A stretch of DNA of 64,000 nucleotides from DASZTV01 sp035547515. Lineage in GTDB: Bacteria > Actinomycetota > Actinomycetes > JAFAQI01. The DNA lies in contig DASZUS010000045.1 of assembly GCA_035547515.1 (NCBI GenBank), positions 184,847 through 248,846 on the forward strand, read 5' to 3'. The notes below the pieces were generated by a model. It was not told the origin of the DNA. It saw only the letters and a list, made by a program, of their open reading frames with translations, and did not search any database. How positions within the stretch are numbered: position 1 is the first letter of the stretch; each line of letters begins with the position of its first letter. The translations under genes were made by a program, and so were the position numbers. Shown here piece by piece: positions 24,288 through 33,622 of this stretch.

Positions 24288-25523
24288 TCAGGCCAGCTCG
24301 GCGGCGAGGCTCGGGTCCACGCGGACGACGCCCGCCATGTCGTTGAGCGGCACCGGCACGTACTCGACGTACTCGCCGGTGTGCGGGGCGACCACCATCA
24401 TCCCGTTCCCCGCGTAGATCGCGACGTGGTCGACGTCGGTCGGGTCGCTCTTGTTGTAATGCCAGAACAGCAGGTCGCCGGGCCGGGCGTCCTCGTAGGG
24501 CACGTGCGGCCCGGTGAAGAACTGCTCCTCGGACACGCGAGGCATCGCGATGCCGGCCTGAGCGAACGCCCACTGCACCAGCCCCGAGCAGTCGAACGAC
24601 GACGGCCCCGCCGCACCCCACACGTAGGGCAGGCCGATCCGGCTCTCTGCCGCCTTCAGGAAGTTGTAGATCTGCAGCCGCGTCAGGAACTCGCCTGCGT
24701 CCCGGGTGACGATGACCTCACGCAGCAGCTCCACGTGTACGCCGTGACCGAGCAGCTCAATCGCCGCCCTGCGAAGTTTCAGCGGGTCCGCCTTCGGCGC
24801 GCTGATCAGGGCGCCGGTGTCCGCCGACAGACCGAGCTGCGCGGCCCGCGCGGTGGACATGACCGCGTCGACGCCCGCCATCCCCACCGAGGCGAACGCG
24901 CCGATCCGCATTGCGGCCGACCCGTGGCGGTTGCCGACCGGCACCGTGCCGCCGAGCGGCAGGTTCGTGTTCTCACCCATGTCGAACGACGTCGCGAGCT
25001 CCCCGTCTTCGACGGTCTGCCAGAGCGGGTTGCTGTCGGCGGTCAGCTTCGGCGTCCATGACCGGAACGTCGCCGGGTCGACGCCGAGCACGAAGGCGTT
25101 GTGCCCCTCGACACGTTCGTGACCTGCCATCACGGTCTGCACCCGGCGTACTCCCGAGAGCTTCTGCAGCCGGCTGAGCTGGCGGAAGGTCAGCGGCTGC
25201 TTGTCGGAAACGAGCAGCGTCGCGGACACCAGATGCCGATGATGGCGCGGAGGGGCCGGCGGCGGCTTTGCGCCCGGCGCGATCAGCTGACCGAGACTGC
25301 CCGGCGGAGCGGCAGCGAGAGGGGTGTCGGCGACCGGCGTGTGGTGGTTGGTGAGCAACGCGGCCGTGACGGCCGTCGCACCGGTCCCCACGGTAAGGAC
25401 GGCGAGCAGCACGAGCACCAAGCCCCCGGCCGTCGTCCGTCGCGGGAGCCAGCCGGGCGCGTGGCGAAGCCAAGCGTCACGCGCGCCTTCGAAGGCCGGG
25501 CGCGGCGAGATGAACCTAGGCAT
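24288..25523 (-). CDS. Membrane-anchored NlpC/P60 cell-wall peptidase
   Basis: 411 residues. A basic cytoplasmic leader, a transmembrane helix at about 34-58, and a central extracellular region without a recognised domain (about 95-290). The C-terminal NlpC/P60 domain has catalytic Cys in SSFDCSGLVQWAF, His in VDHVAIYAGN and the third residue in APHTGEYVEY. It probably cleaves stem peptides of peptidoglycan. AAGGAGG precedes the ATG. It has no c-di-AMP riboswitch, unlike the other NlpC/P60 gene at 42.5 kb. Confidence 0.88.
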   Translation of the reverse strand: MPRFISPRPAFEGARDAWLRHAPGWLPRRTTAGGLVLVLLAVLTVGTGATAVTAALLTNHHTPVADTPLAAAPPGSLGQLIAPGAKPPPAPPRHHRHLVSATLLVSDKQPLTFRQLSRLQKLSGVRRVQTVMAGHERVEGHNAFVLGVDPATFRSWTPKLTADSNPLWQTVEDGELATSFDMGENTNLPLGGTVPVGNRHGSAAMRIGAFASVGMAGVDAVMSTARAAQLGLSADTGALISAPKADPLKLRRAAIELLGHGVHVELLREVIVTRDAGEFLTRLQIYNFLKAAESRIGLPYVWGAAGPSSFDCSGLVQWAFAQAGIAMPRVSEEQFFTGPHVPYEDARPGDLLFWHYNKSDPTDVDHVAIYAGNGMMVVAPHTGEYVEYVPVPLNDMAGVVRVDPSLAAELA

Positions 25524-25639
25524 CCGCGGCGCCGTCCTCCTTGCCCCCCGGTAGCTCTCAACGATTACAACGGCAGATCTCGCCGAAGGTTGACGGCCCG
25601 ACCGTCACCAACCGCGCCATGGATCGAGCTACCGCGGCG

Positions 25640-26308
25640 TCAGCCGAGCAGCGCGGAAGCCGCCAGCTTGAGATCTGCGACTAATCCAGCGTATGCGGCA
25701 TCGCGGTCGTCCGCCCGCAGAACGGCCGAAGGGTGCAGCGTCGCCATCGCGTACGCCGATGACGGCGCGTCGTCCTCGTCCGCGCCTGGGAACGCCTGCG
25801 GGTCGGCGGCTGACGCCGGCCACGGCATCAGGACGCCCCGCGAGCGGGTCACCCGAAACGACGGCCCGAACAGTGCACGCCCGGCCGTCGCCCCCAGCGC
25901 AACCACCACGTCGGGCGAGAGGACCGCGAACTCGGCGAGCAGCCACGGCCGGCAGGCGGCCACGTCGGAGGCGTCGGGAGTCTGGTGAATCCGTCGCTTG
26001 CCGGCGCCGGCGGACTTGAACTTGAAGTGCTTCACCGCGTTGGTCGTGTAGACGTCGGTCGGATCGATCCCGGCCTCCTCGACCGCCCGGTCGAGCAGCT
26101 TGCCCGCCGGCCCGACGAACGGCTCGCCGCGGCGATCCTCGATGTCACCCGGCTGCTCGCCGACCATCACCAGCCGCGCGCTGACCGGGCCCTTGCTGAA
26201 GACGGTCTGCGTGGTGCCCTTGTAGAGTTCGCAGCCCGTGCAGCCAAGGGCCGCCTTGCGAAGCTTGTCGATCGTCGCGCTGGGCGGGACGAAGTCCGCC
26301 GCGCTCAT
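25640..26308 (-). CDS. udgX: UdgX-type uracil-DNA glycosylase
   Basis: 222 residues from ATG 26308, which overlaps the MFS stop (ATGA). Motif GEQPGDIEDRRGEPFVGPAGK and the helix VYTTNAVKHFKF place it in the Fe-S uracil glycosylases. The insertion GKRRIH (103-108) is the UdgX signature, whose His bonds covalently to the abasic sugar after uracil removal. Cys23, Cys26 and Cys119 are candidate cluster ligands. I do not see an obvious fourth Cys. Its operon with pdxH and an MFS gene gives no DNA-repair context. Confidence 0.92.
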   Translation of the reverse strand: MSAADFVPPSATIDKLRKAALGCTGCELYKGTTQTVFSKGPVSARLVMVGEQPGDIEDRRGEPFVGPAGKLLDRAVEEAGIDPTDVYTTNAVKHFKFKSAGAGKRRIHQTPDASDVAACRPWLLAEFAVLSPDVVVALGATAGRALFGPSFRVTRSRGVLMPWPASAADPQAFPGADEDDAPSSAYAMATLHPSAVLRADDRDAAYAGLVADLKLAASALLG

Positions 26309-27594
26309 GGGACCGGGCTCGAGGCGTCGTACTTTGCGAACGACGGGTACTTCGCCACGAACGCCAGCAGTCCCACGATGCAGGCGATACCCCCGGAGAC
26401 CACCGAGAACTCGGTGCTCACGAGGCTCGCGACCGTGCCGGACTCGAGGTCGCCGATCCGGGGACCGCCCGCCACGACGACGGTGAAGACCCCTTGCAAC
26501 CGGCCGCGCAGCGCGTCCGGCGTCGCGACCTGCAGGATCGTGCTGCGGAACACCGCACTGACCATGTCGGCCGCACCGGCGACCGCGAGCAGGACGACGC
26601 CCAGCCACAGCACATGGACCACACCGAAGAGCGCGATGCTGGCGCCCCACACCGCGATCGAGACGATCACGGCAAGGCCCTGCCGGCGTACCCGTCCGGA
26701 CCAGCCGGAGAACGACGCGCCGAGGAACGCGCCAATCGAGGGCGCGGCGTAGAGCACGCCCGCGGTCTCCGCGCCGCCGTGGAAGACCCCTGATGCCAGC
26801 GCCGGGAACAGCGCCCGCGGCATCCCGAAGACCATCGCGACGATGTCGACCAGGAACGTCATCATCAAGTTCTTGCGTGGCGCCAGGAACTTGAAGCCTT
26901 CACCGACCGACTTGAAGCCGGCCTTGTGGCTGGTGCTGTCCGGCGGGATCGGTGGTAACCGGATCACCGCGTAGAGCACCGCGCCGAACGACGCAACATC
27001 GATCGCGTACGCCGTGCCGTAGCCGGCCGCCCCCACCACCACGCCGGCAAGCAACGGCCCAGCGGTCAGCGCAGTGTTCCATCCCAGCTGGCCGAGCGAG
27101 TTCGCCGCCGGGAGCAGCTCGGGCCGCACGAGCCGAGGCAGCGTCGCGCCGCGTGCAGCGGAGTCGACCGAGCTGACTCCCGCCTGGAGACCGAGCAGCA
27201 CGTAGATGACCGACAGCCGGTGGAGGTGCGTATCGGCTTGGACCAGCAGCAGGCTCGACGTGGCGAGCATCGCCAGGCTGGTGACGATGACGAGCTTGCG
27301 CCGGTCGACCGCGTCCGCGATCGAGCCGCCGAACAGTCCGAAAACGATCAGCGGGATGACGGTGACCAGCCCGGTGAGGCCGACGTCGAACGACGAGTGC
27401 GAGATGTGGAAGACCTGGAGCTGGGCCGCGACGATCGTCAGCTGGGAGCCGATGTTGGAAACCGCGTAGCCGGCCCACCAGCGCCGGTACACCGGGTTCT
27501 CACGCAATGGTGTGAGGTCGGCGAACAGCCGCCGGCGCTCGGGTGCCGGCTCCTCGTCAGGGGTGAGCTCCCCCGGAGCGGTGACGTCACTCAC
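26305..27594 (-). CDS. MFS transporter (EntS-like, MFS_3)
   Basis: 429 residues from GTG 27594, which overlaps the pdxH stop (GTGA). About 12 helices are visible. The opening LRENPVYRRWWAGYAVSNIGSQLTIVAAQLQVF is typical of the EntS/MFS_3 family, and loop 2-3 reads GGSIADAVDRRKLVI. The family includes siderophore and macrolide exporters. The substrate is unknown. It is translationally coupled at both ends, to pdxH and to udgX. Confidence 0.88.
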   Translation of the reverse strand: MSDVTAPGELTPDEEPAPERRRLFADLTPLRENPVYRRWWAGYAVSNIGSQLTIVAAQLQVFHISHSSFDVGLTGLVTVIPLIVFGLFGGSIADAVDRRKLVIVTSLAMLATSSLLLVQADTHLHRLSVIYVLLGLQAGVSSVDSAARGATLPRLVRPELLPAANSLGQLGWNTALTAGPLLAGVVVGAAGYGTAYAIDVASFGAVLYAVIRLPPIPPDSTSHKAGFKSVGEGFKFLAPRKNLMMTFLVDIVAMVFGMPRALFPALASGVFHGGAETAGVLYAAPSIGAFLGASFSGWSGRVRRQGLAVIVSIAVWGASIALFGVVHVLWLGVVLLAVAGAADMVSAVFRSTILQVATPDALRGRLQGVFTVVVAGGPRIGDLESGTVASLVSTEFSVVSGGIACIVGLLAFVAKYPSFAKYDASSPVP

Positions 27595-28286
27595 GGTTGC
27601 AGCCGTTCGACGTACCAGCCATTCGAGGCCGCTGTGAAGCGGAGCCGGTCGTGGAGGCGGTCCTGACGGCCCTGCCAGAACTCGATCGTCTCCGGTACGA
27701 CGAGATAACCGCCCCATCCAGGCGGGCACGGCACGTCGACACCGTCGTAGCGGGCCGCCACCTCGGCCACCTGCGCCTCGAGCGCCGCCCGGTCCGCGAT
27801 GGGCTGCGACTGCACGCTCGCGACCGCGGACAGCTGTGCGCCGCGCGGGCGGCTGGCGAAGTAGGCCTGTGACTGCGATCGATCAACCTGCTGCGCGAGA
27901 CCGGTGACGATCACCTGCCGCGACAAGCCGTGCCAGGGAAACAACAGCGAAACCGCTGGATGTGCCGAGATCGCGCGACCCTTCCGCGACCCGTAGTTGG
28001 TGAAGAAGACGAAGCCGCGTTCGTCGGCGCCCTTGCACAACACGGTCCGGCTGCTCGGAAGCCCATCAGGATCGACGGTCGAGACCACCATCGCGTTGGC
28101 CTCTGCGAGGCCCGCGGCCCGGGCATCGGCGAGCCAAGCACGCCACAGCTCTAGAGGGCGCTCCGGCAGGTCGGCCTCGCTCAAGCCGGCCGCCTGGTAC
28201 TCGCTGCGAAGCCTCGCCAAGTCGCCGGCGGGGTCGGCTTCACTCACGGCAGGTGACGCTCTCACATCGATAACTGCAGGCTGCAC
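27591..28286 (-). CDS. pdxH: Pyridoxamine 5'-phosphate oxidase
   Basis: 231 residues. It has the classical PNPOx features: N-terminal LRSEYQAAGLSEADLPERPLELWRAWLADA, FMN-binding PSSRTVLCKGADERGFVFFTNYGSRKG, and the C-terminal WGGYLVVPETIEFWQGRQDRLHDRLRF. It oxidises PNP or PMP to pyridoxal phosphate. The start could also be a GTG inside the first 15 residues. PLP users nearby include serC and the ThrC-like enzyme. Confidence 0.95.
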   Translation of the reverse strand: MQPAVIDVRASPAVSEADPAGDLARLRSEYQAAGLSEADLPERPLELWRAWLADARAAGLAEANAMVVSTVDPDGLPSSRTVLCKGADERGFVFFTNYGSRKGRAISAHPAVSLLFPWHGLSRQVIVTGLAQQVDRSQSQAYFASRPRGAQLSAVASVQSQPIADRAALEAQVAEVAARYDGVDVPCPPGWGGYLVVPETIEFWQGRQDRLHDRLRFTAASNGWYVERLQP

Positions 28287-28374
28287 CGGATTGTTCGGTG
28301 CCCGCCGTGATGGTTGCTACTGGGCGGTAGGAGAATGAAGGAGCCCACGAGGCGTTCGCAGACGAGGAGCCGAC

Positions 28375-29478
28375 ATGCCCGACGAGACAGTCTTCAAACC
28401 AGGCCTGGAAGGCGTCATCGCCTTCGAAAGCGAGATCGCGGAGCCGGACAAGGAGGGCTCGGCGCTTCGATACCGCGGCGTCGACATCGAGGACCTCGTC
28501 GGCCGGGTCAGCTACGGAAACGTGTGGGGCCTTCTCGTCGACGGCCGGTTCGCTCCGGGCCTGCCGCCCGCGGAGCCGTTCCCGGTGCCGGTCCACTCCG
28601 GGGACATCCGGGTCGACGTACAGAGCGCACTCGCCACCCTCGCACCGGCGTGGGGGCTGCAGCAGCTGCTCGACATCGACGACGAGCAGGCGCGCGACGA
28701 CCTCGCCCGCTGCTCGGTGACCGCGTTGTCGTTCGTCGCGCAGTCCGCGCGCGGCCTGGGCCAGCCGATGGTGCCGCAGAAGCGGATCGATGAGGCGAGC
28801 TCGATCGTGGAGCGGTTCATGATCCGCTGGCGCGGCGAGCCGGACCCCGAGCACACCAAAGCCGTGGATGCGTACTTCGTCTCCGCTGCGGAGCACGGCA
28901 TGAACGCCTCCACCTTCACCGCGCGGGTCATCGCGTCGACCGGAGCGGACGCGGCCGCGTGCCTGTCCGGGGCGGTCGGCGCCCTGTCCGGTCCGCTGCA
29001 CGGCGGCGCGCCGTCCCGGGTGCTCAAGATGCTCGACGACGTCGCCGAAGAGGGCGACGCGCGCCGCTACGTCAAGCGCTTGCTCGACTCGAAGCAGCGG
29101 CTGATGGGCTTCGGTCACCGGGTCTACCGCGCCGAGGACCCGCGGGCACGCGTGCTGCGTCGTACCGCGAAGGAGCTCGGCGCCCCGCGGGTCGAAGTCG
29201 CCGAAGCGCTGGAGGACGCGGCGCTGGCCGAGCTGAAAGAGCGCTACCCGGACCGGGTCCTCGCGACCAACGTCGAGTTCTGGTCCGCGGTCGTGCTCGA
29301 CTTCGCCCAGGTGCCCGCGCACATGTTCACCTCGATGTTCACCTGCGCCCGCGTGGCGGGGTGGAGCGCGCACATCCTCGAGCAGAAGCGCACCGGCCGG
29401 CTGATCCGGCCCTCGGCGAAGTACGTCGGGCCGGCCAACCGCGGCGTGGACGAGGTCGAGGGCGCCGACCAGCTCTGA
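28375..29478 (+). CDS. citA: Citrate synthase 2 (CitA type)
   Basis: 367 residues, with GAGGAG six bases before the ATG. Catalytic histidines are visible in GPLHGGAPSR and FGHRVYR. The position of the catalytic Asp of most citrate synthases (NVDFY) reads NVEFW, as I recall for actinobacterial CitA proteins, so Glu may serve. The C-terminus SAHILEQKRTGRLIRPSAKYVGP is typical. It condenses acetyl-CoA with oxaloacetate. Its pairing with serC recalls the citA/serC neighbourhood of M. tuberculosis. Confidence 0.92.
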   Translation: MPDETVFKPGLEGVIAFESEIAEPDKEGSALRYRGVDIEDLVGRVSYGNVWGLLVDGRFAPGLPPAEPFPVPVHSGDIRVDVQSALATLAPAWGLQQLLDIDDEQARDDLARCSVTALSFVAQSARGLGQPMVPQKRIDEASSIVERFMIRWRGEPDPEHTKAVDAYFVSAAEHGMNASTFTARVIASTGADAAACLSGAVGALSGPLHGGAPSRVLKMLDDVAEEGDARRYVKRLLDSKQRLMGFGHRVYRAEDPRARVLRRTAKELGAPRVEVAEALEDAALAELKERYPDRVLATNVEFWSAVVLDFAQVPAHMFTSMFTCARVAGWSAHILEQKRTGRLIRPSAKYVGPANRGVDEVEGADQL

Positions 29479-29480
29479 CC

Positions 29481-29530
29481 CAGCAACGCTCCTTTGCTGC
29501 GCAATAAGCACAGCAACGCTCCATTGCCGG
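29481..29530. repeat. 30-bp tandem repeat with hairpin between citA and serC
   Basis: CAGCAACGCTCC occurs at 29481 and again at 29511, exactly 30 bp apart. In the first unit CAGCAA pairs with TTGCTG downstream, forming a small hairpin; in the second the pairing is degraded. It follows the citA stop by four bases and precedes the serC GTG by 17. It may act as an attenuator or a citA terminator. Confidence 0.6.
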
Positions 29531-29546
29531 TCAGTACCCTTGGCGG

Positions 29547-30668
29547 GTGACTGACGCTGATCTCGAGATTCCCGGGGAGCTGCGGCCCTCCGACGGCCGT
29601 TTCGGCTCCGGCCCGACCAAGGTCCGCCCCGAGCAGGTAGCCGCGGTCGCGGCGACCGGGACGAGCTACCTGGGAACCTCGCACCGCCAGTCCGGCGTAC
29701 GCGACGTGGTACGCCGGGTCCGCGAGGGCATCGCCACGCTCTTCGGCCTGCCGGACGGGTATGAGGTGATCCTCGGCACCGGCGGCGCGACGTCGTTCTG
29801 GGACATCGCGACCTTCTGCCTGATCGAGCAGCGCTCCGAGCACCTGTCCTTCGGCGAGTTCTCCTCGAAGTTCGCGGCGGCTGCCGCCGCTGCGCCGATG
29901 ATCGGCGAGCCCGTGGTGCTCACCGCGGAAGCGGGCGAGGCACCCGACCTCGTCGCGGAGTCCGGTGTCGACGCCTACTGCTGGCCGCACAACGAGACCT
30001 CGACCGGTGTCATGGCTCCGGTCCGACGCCCCGCCGGCGCTGACGCTGGCGCACTCACCCTGATCGACGCCACGAGCGGCGCCGGCGGCCTGCCGGTCGA
30101 CCTGCGCGAGGCCGACGCCTACTACTTCGCCCCCCAGAAGGCCTTCGCCTCCGACGGCGGGCTCTGGCTCGCGGTGATGTCGCCGGCCGCCATCGAGCGT
30201 GCCGAGCGGTTGTGCGAGCAGCGCTGGGTGCCCGCAATGCTCGATCTCTCGATCGCGATCGCCCAGTCCCGCCTCGAGCAGACCTACAACACGCCCGCGC
30301 TCGTCACGTTGCTGCTGATGGCCAACCAGATCGAGTGGATGAACGAGCAAGGCGGCCTCGACTGGGCGGTGCAGCGCACGTCGGACTCGAGCAACCGGCT
30401 CTACACCTGGGCGGACAAGGCGCCGTACGCATCTGCGTTCGTGACCGACCCGGCGAAGCGCTCGCTCGTGGTCGGCACGATCCGGCTCGACGACGCGATC
30501 GACGCGGCCGCCGTGGTGAAGATCCTGCGCCAGAACGGCATCGTCGATGTCGGCGCCTACCGAGCGGCCGGCTACAACGGGCTCCGGGTCGGCATGTTCC
30601 CCGCGATCGAGCCGGCCGACGTCGAAGCCCTGACCGCGTGCATCGACTGGGTGGTCGACCGGTTGTGA
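29547..30668 (+). CDS. serC: Phosphoserine aminotransferase
   Basis: 373 residues from GTG 29547. The actinobacterial SerC form is seen from the opening LRPSDGRFGSGPTKVRPEQ. The PLP-binding Lys lies in YYFAPQKAFASDGGLW. It converts 3-phosphohydroxypyruvate and glutamate to phosphoserine, the step after SerA. The end of the gene overlaps the next start (GTGA), coupling it to a secreted hydrolase. Confidence 0.95.
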   Translation: MTDADLEIPGELRPSDGRFGSGPTKVRPEQVAAVAATGTSYLGTSHRQSGVRDVVRRVREGIATLFGLPDGYEVILGTGGATSFWDIATFCLIEQRSEHLSFGEFSSKFAAAAAAAPMIGEPVVLTAEAGEAPDLVAESGVDAYCWPHNETSTGVMAPVRRPAGADAGALTLIDATSGAGGLPVDLREADAYYFAPQKAFASDGGLWLAVMSPAAIERAERLCEQRWVPAMLDLSIAIAQSRLEQTYNTPALVTLLLMANQIEWMNEQGGLDWAVQRTSDSSNRLYTWADKAPYASAFVTDPAKRSLVVGTIRLDDAIDAAAVVKILRQNGIVDVGAYRAAGYNGLRVGMFPAIEPADVEALTACIDWVVDRL

Positions 30669-32209
30669 GCCGCCGAACCCGCGTCGGCGGGATCGCAGCG
30701 GCGATGGCGGCCTTGCTGTCCGCGTTGCTGCTGGCAGTGCCCCAACCGGCTGCGGCCGCGCACCCCCACGCGAAGCCGAAGGCGAGGTCAGCCGGCCTGC
30801 GGTGGGGGCTGTGCCCGTACTACCTATACCCCGACCTGCGTCACACCGGCGAGCAGTGCGCGCACCTCGACGTGCCGCTGGACTACGACCACCCACGCAG
30901 CGGCCACGTCACCCTCGAGCTGTCGAGGCTGCGCCACACGTCCGCGCACTACAAGGGCGTCATCCTGACCAACCCCGGCGGTCCGGGCGCGCCGGGCCTC
31001 GACCTGCCCGCATCGCTCGAGCCGTTCGTTCCTGGCGGCGTCGGCGCCGACTACGACTGGGTCAGCTGGGACCCGCGCGGGGTTGGCGCGAGCAGCCCAG
31101 CGATGCACTGCGAACCCGGCTACTTCAAAGGCCCGCGCCGCAACTACAAGCCGACCAGCGCGAAGATCGTCAAGTACTGGCTGACCAGGACGAAGAGGTA
31201 CGCCGCAGCCTGCGCGAAGAAGTACCCGCGGCTGATCAACAACATCTCCACCCGCGACTCCGCGCGTGACATGGATCGGATCCGTCGCGCGCTCGGCGTC
31301 AACAAGATCAGCTTCTACGGGTTCTCCTACGGCACGTATCTCGGCGAGGTCTACTCCACGCTGTTCCCGTCGCACCTGAAGTACCTCGTCCTCGACAGCA
31401 CCGTCGACCCGCGCCGCGTGTGGTGGGGCGCGAACCTCGACCAGGACAAGGCGTTCCAGCGCAACATCGGAATCTTCTTCGCCTGGGTCGCCAGCTGGAA
31501 CAACGTCTACCACCTCGGCTCCAGCGCGCAGGAGGTCTCGCTGCGCTACAACAGCGAGCTTGCCGAGCTCAGCGTCAAGCCGAAGGGCAAGCTCGGCCCC
31601 GACGAGTTCGCCGACGCGATCACCGAGGCCGCCTACTACCGCTTCGGCTGGACACAGCTCGCGCACGCGTGGCACCTGCTCGACGCGAAGGGCAAGCGGG
31701 CCCCGATGATCAAGCAGTACGTCGAAGCCGACACGCCCGGCAACGACAACGAGTTCGCGGTCTACTCGGCGGTCCAGTGCAGCGACGCGCACTGGCCGCG
31801 GTCGTGGGCGAAGTGGAAGGCCGTCAACACGTCCTACGCGCGGAAGTACCCGTTCCTCACCTGGAACAACGCGTGGTTCAACGCACCCTGCCTCTACTGG
31901 CACGCGAAGCAGCACCACCCGCTGAAGATCAACGGCAAGCACACCGCCAGCGTGCTGATGATCGACGAGACCCTGGACGCGGCGACGCCGTACTCAGGCA
32001 GCCTCGAGGTCCGAAAGCTCTACCCGAATGCGAGCCTCATCGCCGAGCCGGGCGGCATGACTCACGCGGACTCGCTGTCCGGCGACAGCTGCGTCGACGA
32101 CAAGATCGCGAGGTACCTGCGCACCGGCAAGCGCCCGGTACGCCGGGCCGGCGACGGACCCGACGCCCGGTGCAAGCCGCTGCCCAACCCGCGGCCGCAC
32201 CCGGCCTGA
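30665..32209 (+). CDS. Secreted alpha/beta hydrolase, tripeptidyl-aminopeptidase-like (S33/TAP)
   Basis: 514 residues from GTG 30665. Signal peptide of about 32 residues ending AAAAH. Oxyanion region ILTNPGGPGAPG, nucleophile Ser221 in GFSYGTYLG, candidate acid in MIDETLDAATPYSGS, and candidate His in PGGMTHADSL near the C-terminus. This matches the SlpD/TAP-like peptidases of Streptomyces. It is extracellular, acting on peptides or esters. The link to serC is positional only. Confidence 0.9.
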   Translation: MSRRTRVGGIAAAMAALLSALLLAVPQPAAAAHPHAKPKARSAGLRWGLCPYYLYPDLRHTGEQCAHLDVPLDYDHPRSGHVTLELSRLRHTSAHYKGVILTNPGGPGAPGLDLPASLEPFVPGGVGADYDWVSWDPRGVGASSPAMHCEPGYFKGPRRNYKPTSAKIVKYWLTRTKRYAAACAKKYPRLINNISTRDSARDMDRIRRALGVNKISFYGFSYGTYLGEVYSTLFPSHLKYLVLDSTVDPRRVWWGANLDQDKAFQRNIGIFFAWVASWNNVYHLGSSAQEVSLRYNSELAELSVKPKGKLGPDEFADAITEAAYYRFGWTQLAHAWHLLDAKGKRAPMIKQYVEADTPGNDNEFAVYSAVQCSDAHWPRSWAKWKAVNTSYARKYPFLTWNNAWFNAPCLYWHAKQHHPLKINGKHTASVLMIDETLDAATPYSGSLEVRKLYPNASLIAEPGGMTHADSLSGDSCVDDKIARYLRTGKRPVRRAGDGPDARCKPLPNPRPHPA

Positions 32210-32222
32210 CCGGCAGACCGGG

Positions 32223-33572
32223 CTAGCCGCGAACCGCCTCAGTCCACGCGAAGCTGTCGCGCCACGGCACGAAGCCGTAGTAGTCGGACGGGACCTGCAC
32301 ACCTGACACCACCTTGGTGGCGTGGCGCAGGCCCGGCGCGAGCAGCCACAGGGCATCACGGCGTACGACGAGCATCGCGCCGTCGGTCCCCCACATCGGC
32401 GCGGCCGCACCCCTGGCGGGACGCACCGCATGACGCAGCCCGGAGACCGACCGAACCTGCACGCCACCACTGGCCTGCACCCGGTCGACGTAGGACATGG
32501 CGTACCCGTCGCTGTCGTTGGTGGCCCGGTCCCGCACGAACGCCAGCTGGCCACTGTCGCTCCACGCGGGGTCGAAGCTCACCCGGCTCGCACCCTGCGC
32601 CAGCCTGTGGCACGACGACAGGCCGCAGACCACGAGGTGCTTGTGGCCGCCGGTGAGCTCGCGGCTGCCGCCTGCGACGAAGGCGACCTCATCGGTTGTC
32701 GGTGACGTCGCCAGCCACTGCGGGTACTGCAGCATCGACTTCGCCAGCAGCCGGCGATGACCGCTGGTGACCGAGACGTCGTAGAGCGGCAGCCCGTCAG
32801 CAGCCAGCGACGCCGATCCCTGGTAGTCCAACCAGGTGAGGATCCCGGAGCCGTCGGGCCACCAGCCGGCGACCTCGAACACGTTGCCCTCGGCAGTCGT
32901 GACCCGGTGGCGGGCGTCGGACGTTGCGCTGATCGTCACAAGCCGGCTGTGCCAGGCGCCGGGCTCGCCGGCGAACCCGTTGATGCTCGCCGCGATCCGG
33001 CTGCCGTCGGGCGACCACGCGAATCCCGAGATGATCCGGGCGGCTACCTTGCCGTCGAGCGAACCCCCGACGGGGTCCGCGACCGCGAGGACGTCCCGGT
33101 CGTTGTTCGGGCTCTTCGCGTGCAACGTGTAGCTGATCGCGAGGCGGTCGGCGGAGGGCGACCATGCAGTCATCACGTCGTACTCGTCGGTGCCTCTCGA
33201 CAGGTTGTGGACCACCCTGCCCTCGGCGGTGAGGATCAGTATCTTGCTCGGCTCGTCGGCGTACGGATTGCTTTTGGGCGCCGGAGCGGTCACCACGACA
33301 CTGAGCCACTTGCCGTCAGCCGACCACTCGGGGTCCCCAGCCTGCTGACCGAGCGGAACCCGACGGGTGCCGCTGACGGGGCCTCCAACCAGGAAGAGCT
33401 GGTGGTCGCGGATCACCGCAAGCTCGCCGTGCCCGCTCATCGTGGCCGCGCCCGACGTAGCAGAGCTCGCAACGGGCGACGCCGACGCCGATGCCGACCC
33501 CGGAGCCAGGGTCGCTACCGGCAGCGCGGTCAGGGCAAGGACGGCGGCGATCACAGGTTTCACGAGAATCAC
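32223..33572 (-). CDS. Secreted TolB-like beta-propeller protein
   Basis: 449 residues with an N-terminal signal peptide of about 30 residues. Repeats of the TolB/WD40-like type are visible as DPEWSADGKWLSV, MTAWSPSADRLAIS, GFAWSPDGSRIAAS, VAGWWPDGSGILTW and DPAWSDSGQLAFV. Two cysteines in VVCGLSSCH may form a disulfide. There is no catalytic domain. It is divergent from yaaA. Confidence 0.8.
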   Translation of the reverse strand: MILVKPVIAAVLALTALPVATLAPGSASASASPVASSATSGAATMSGHGELAVIRDHQLFLVGGPVSGTRRVPLGQQAGDPEWSADGKWLSVVVTAPAPKSNPYADEPSKILILTAEGRVVHNLSRGTDEYDVMTAWSPSADRLAISYTLHAKSPNNDRDVLAVADPVGGSLDGKVAARIISGFAWSPDGSRIAASINGFAGEPGAWHSRLVTISATSDARHRVTTAEGNVFEVAGWWPDGSGILTWLDYQGSASLAADGLPLYDVSVTSGHRRLLAKSMLQYPQWLATSPTTDEVAFVAGGSRELTGGHKHLVVCGLSSCHRLAQGASRVSFDPAWSDSGQLAFVRDRATNDSDGYAMSYVDRVQASGGVQVRSVSGLRHAVRPARGAAAPMWGTDGAMLVVRRDALWLLAPGLRHATKVVSGVQVPSDYYGFVPWRDSFAWTEAVRG

Positions 33573-33622
33573 GACGCCCGACGCTAGCCCGAGGTTGTCC
33601 GGCCTCCGGATACCGTCTGCCG

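Noticed and set aside
25524..25639. Possible second c-di-AMP riboswitch ahead of the NlpC/P60 gene at 24.3-25.5 kb
   Set aside because: The 116-base gap is too short and lacks the CCGAACCCG...CAGCTAAC block.
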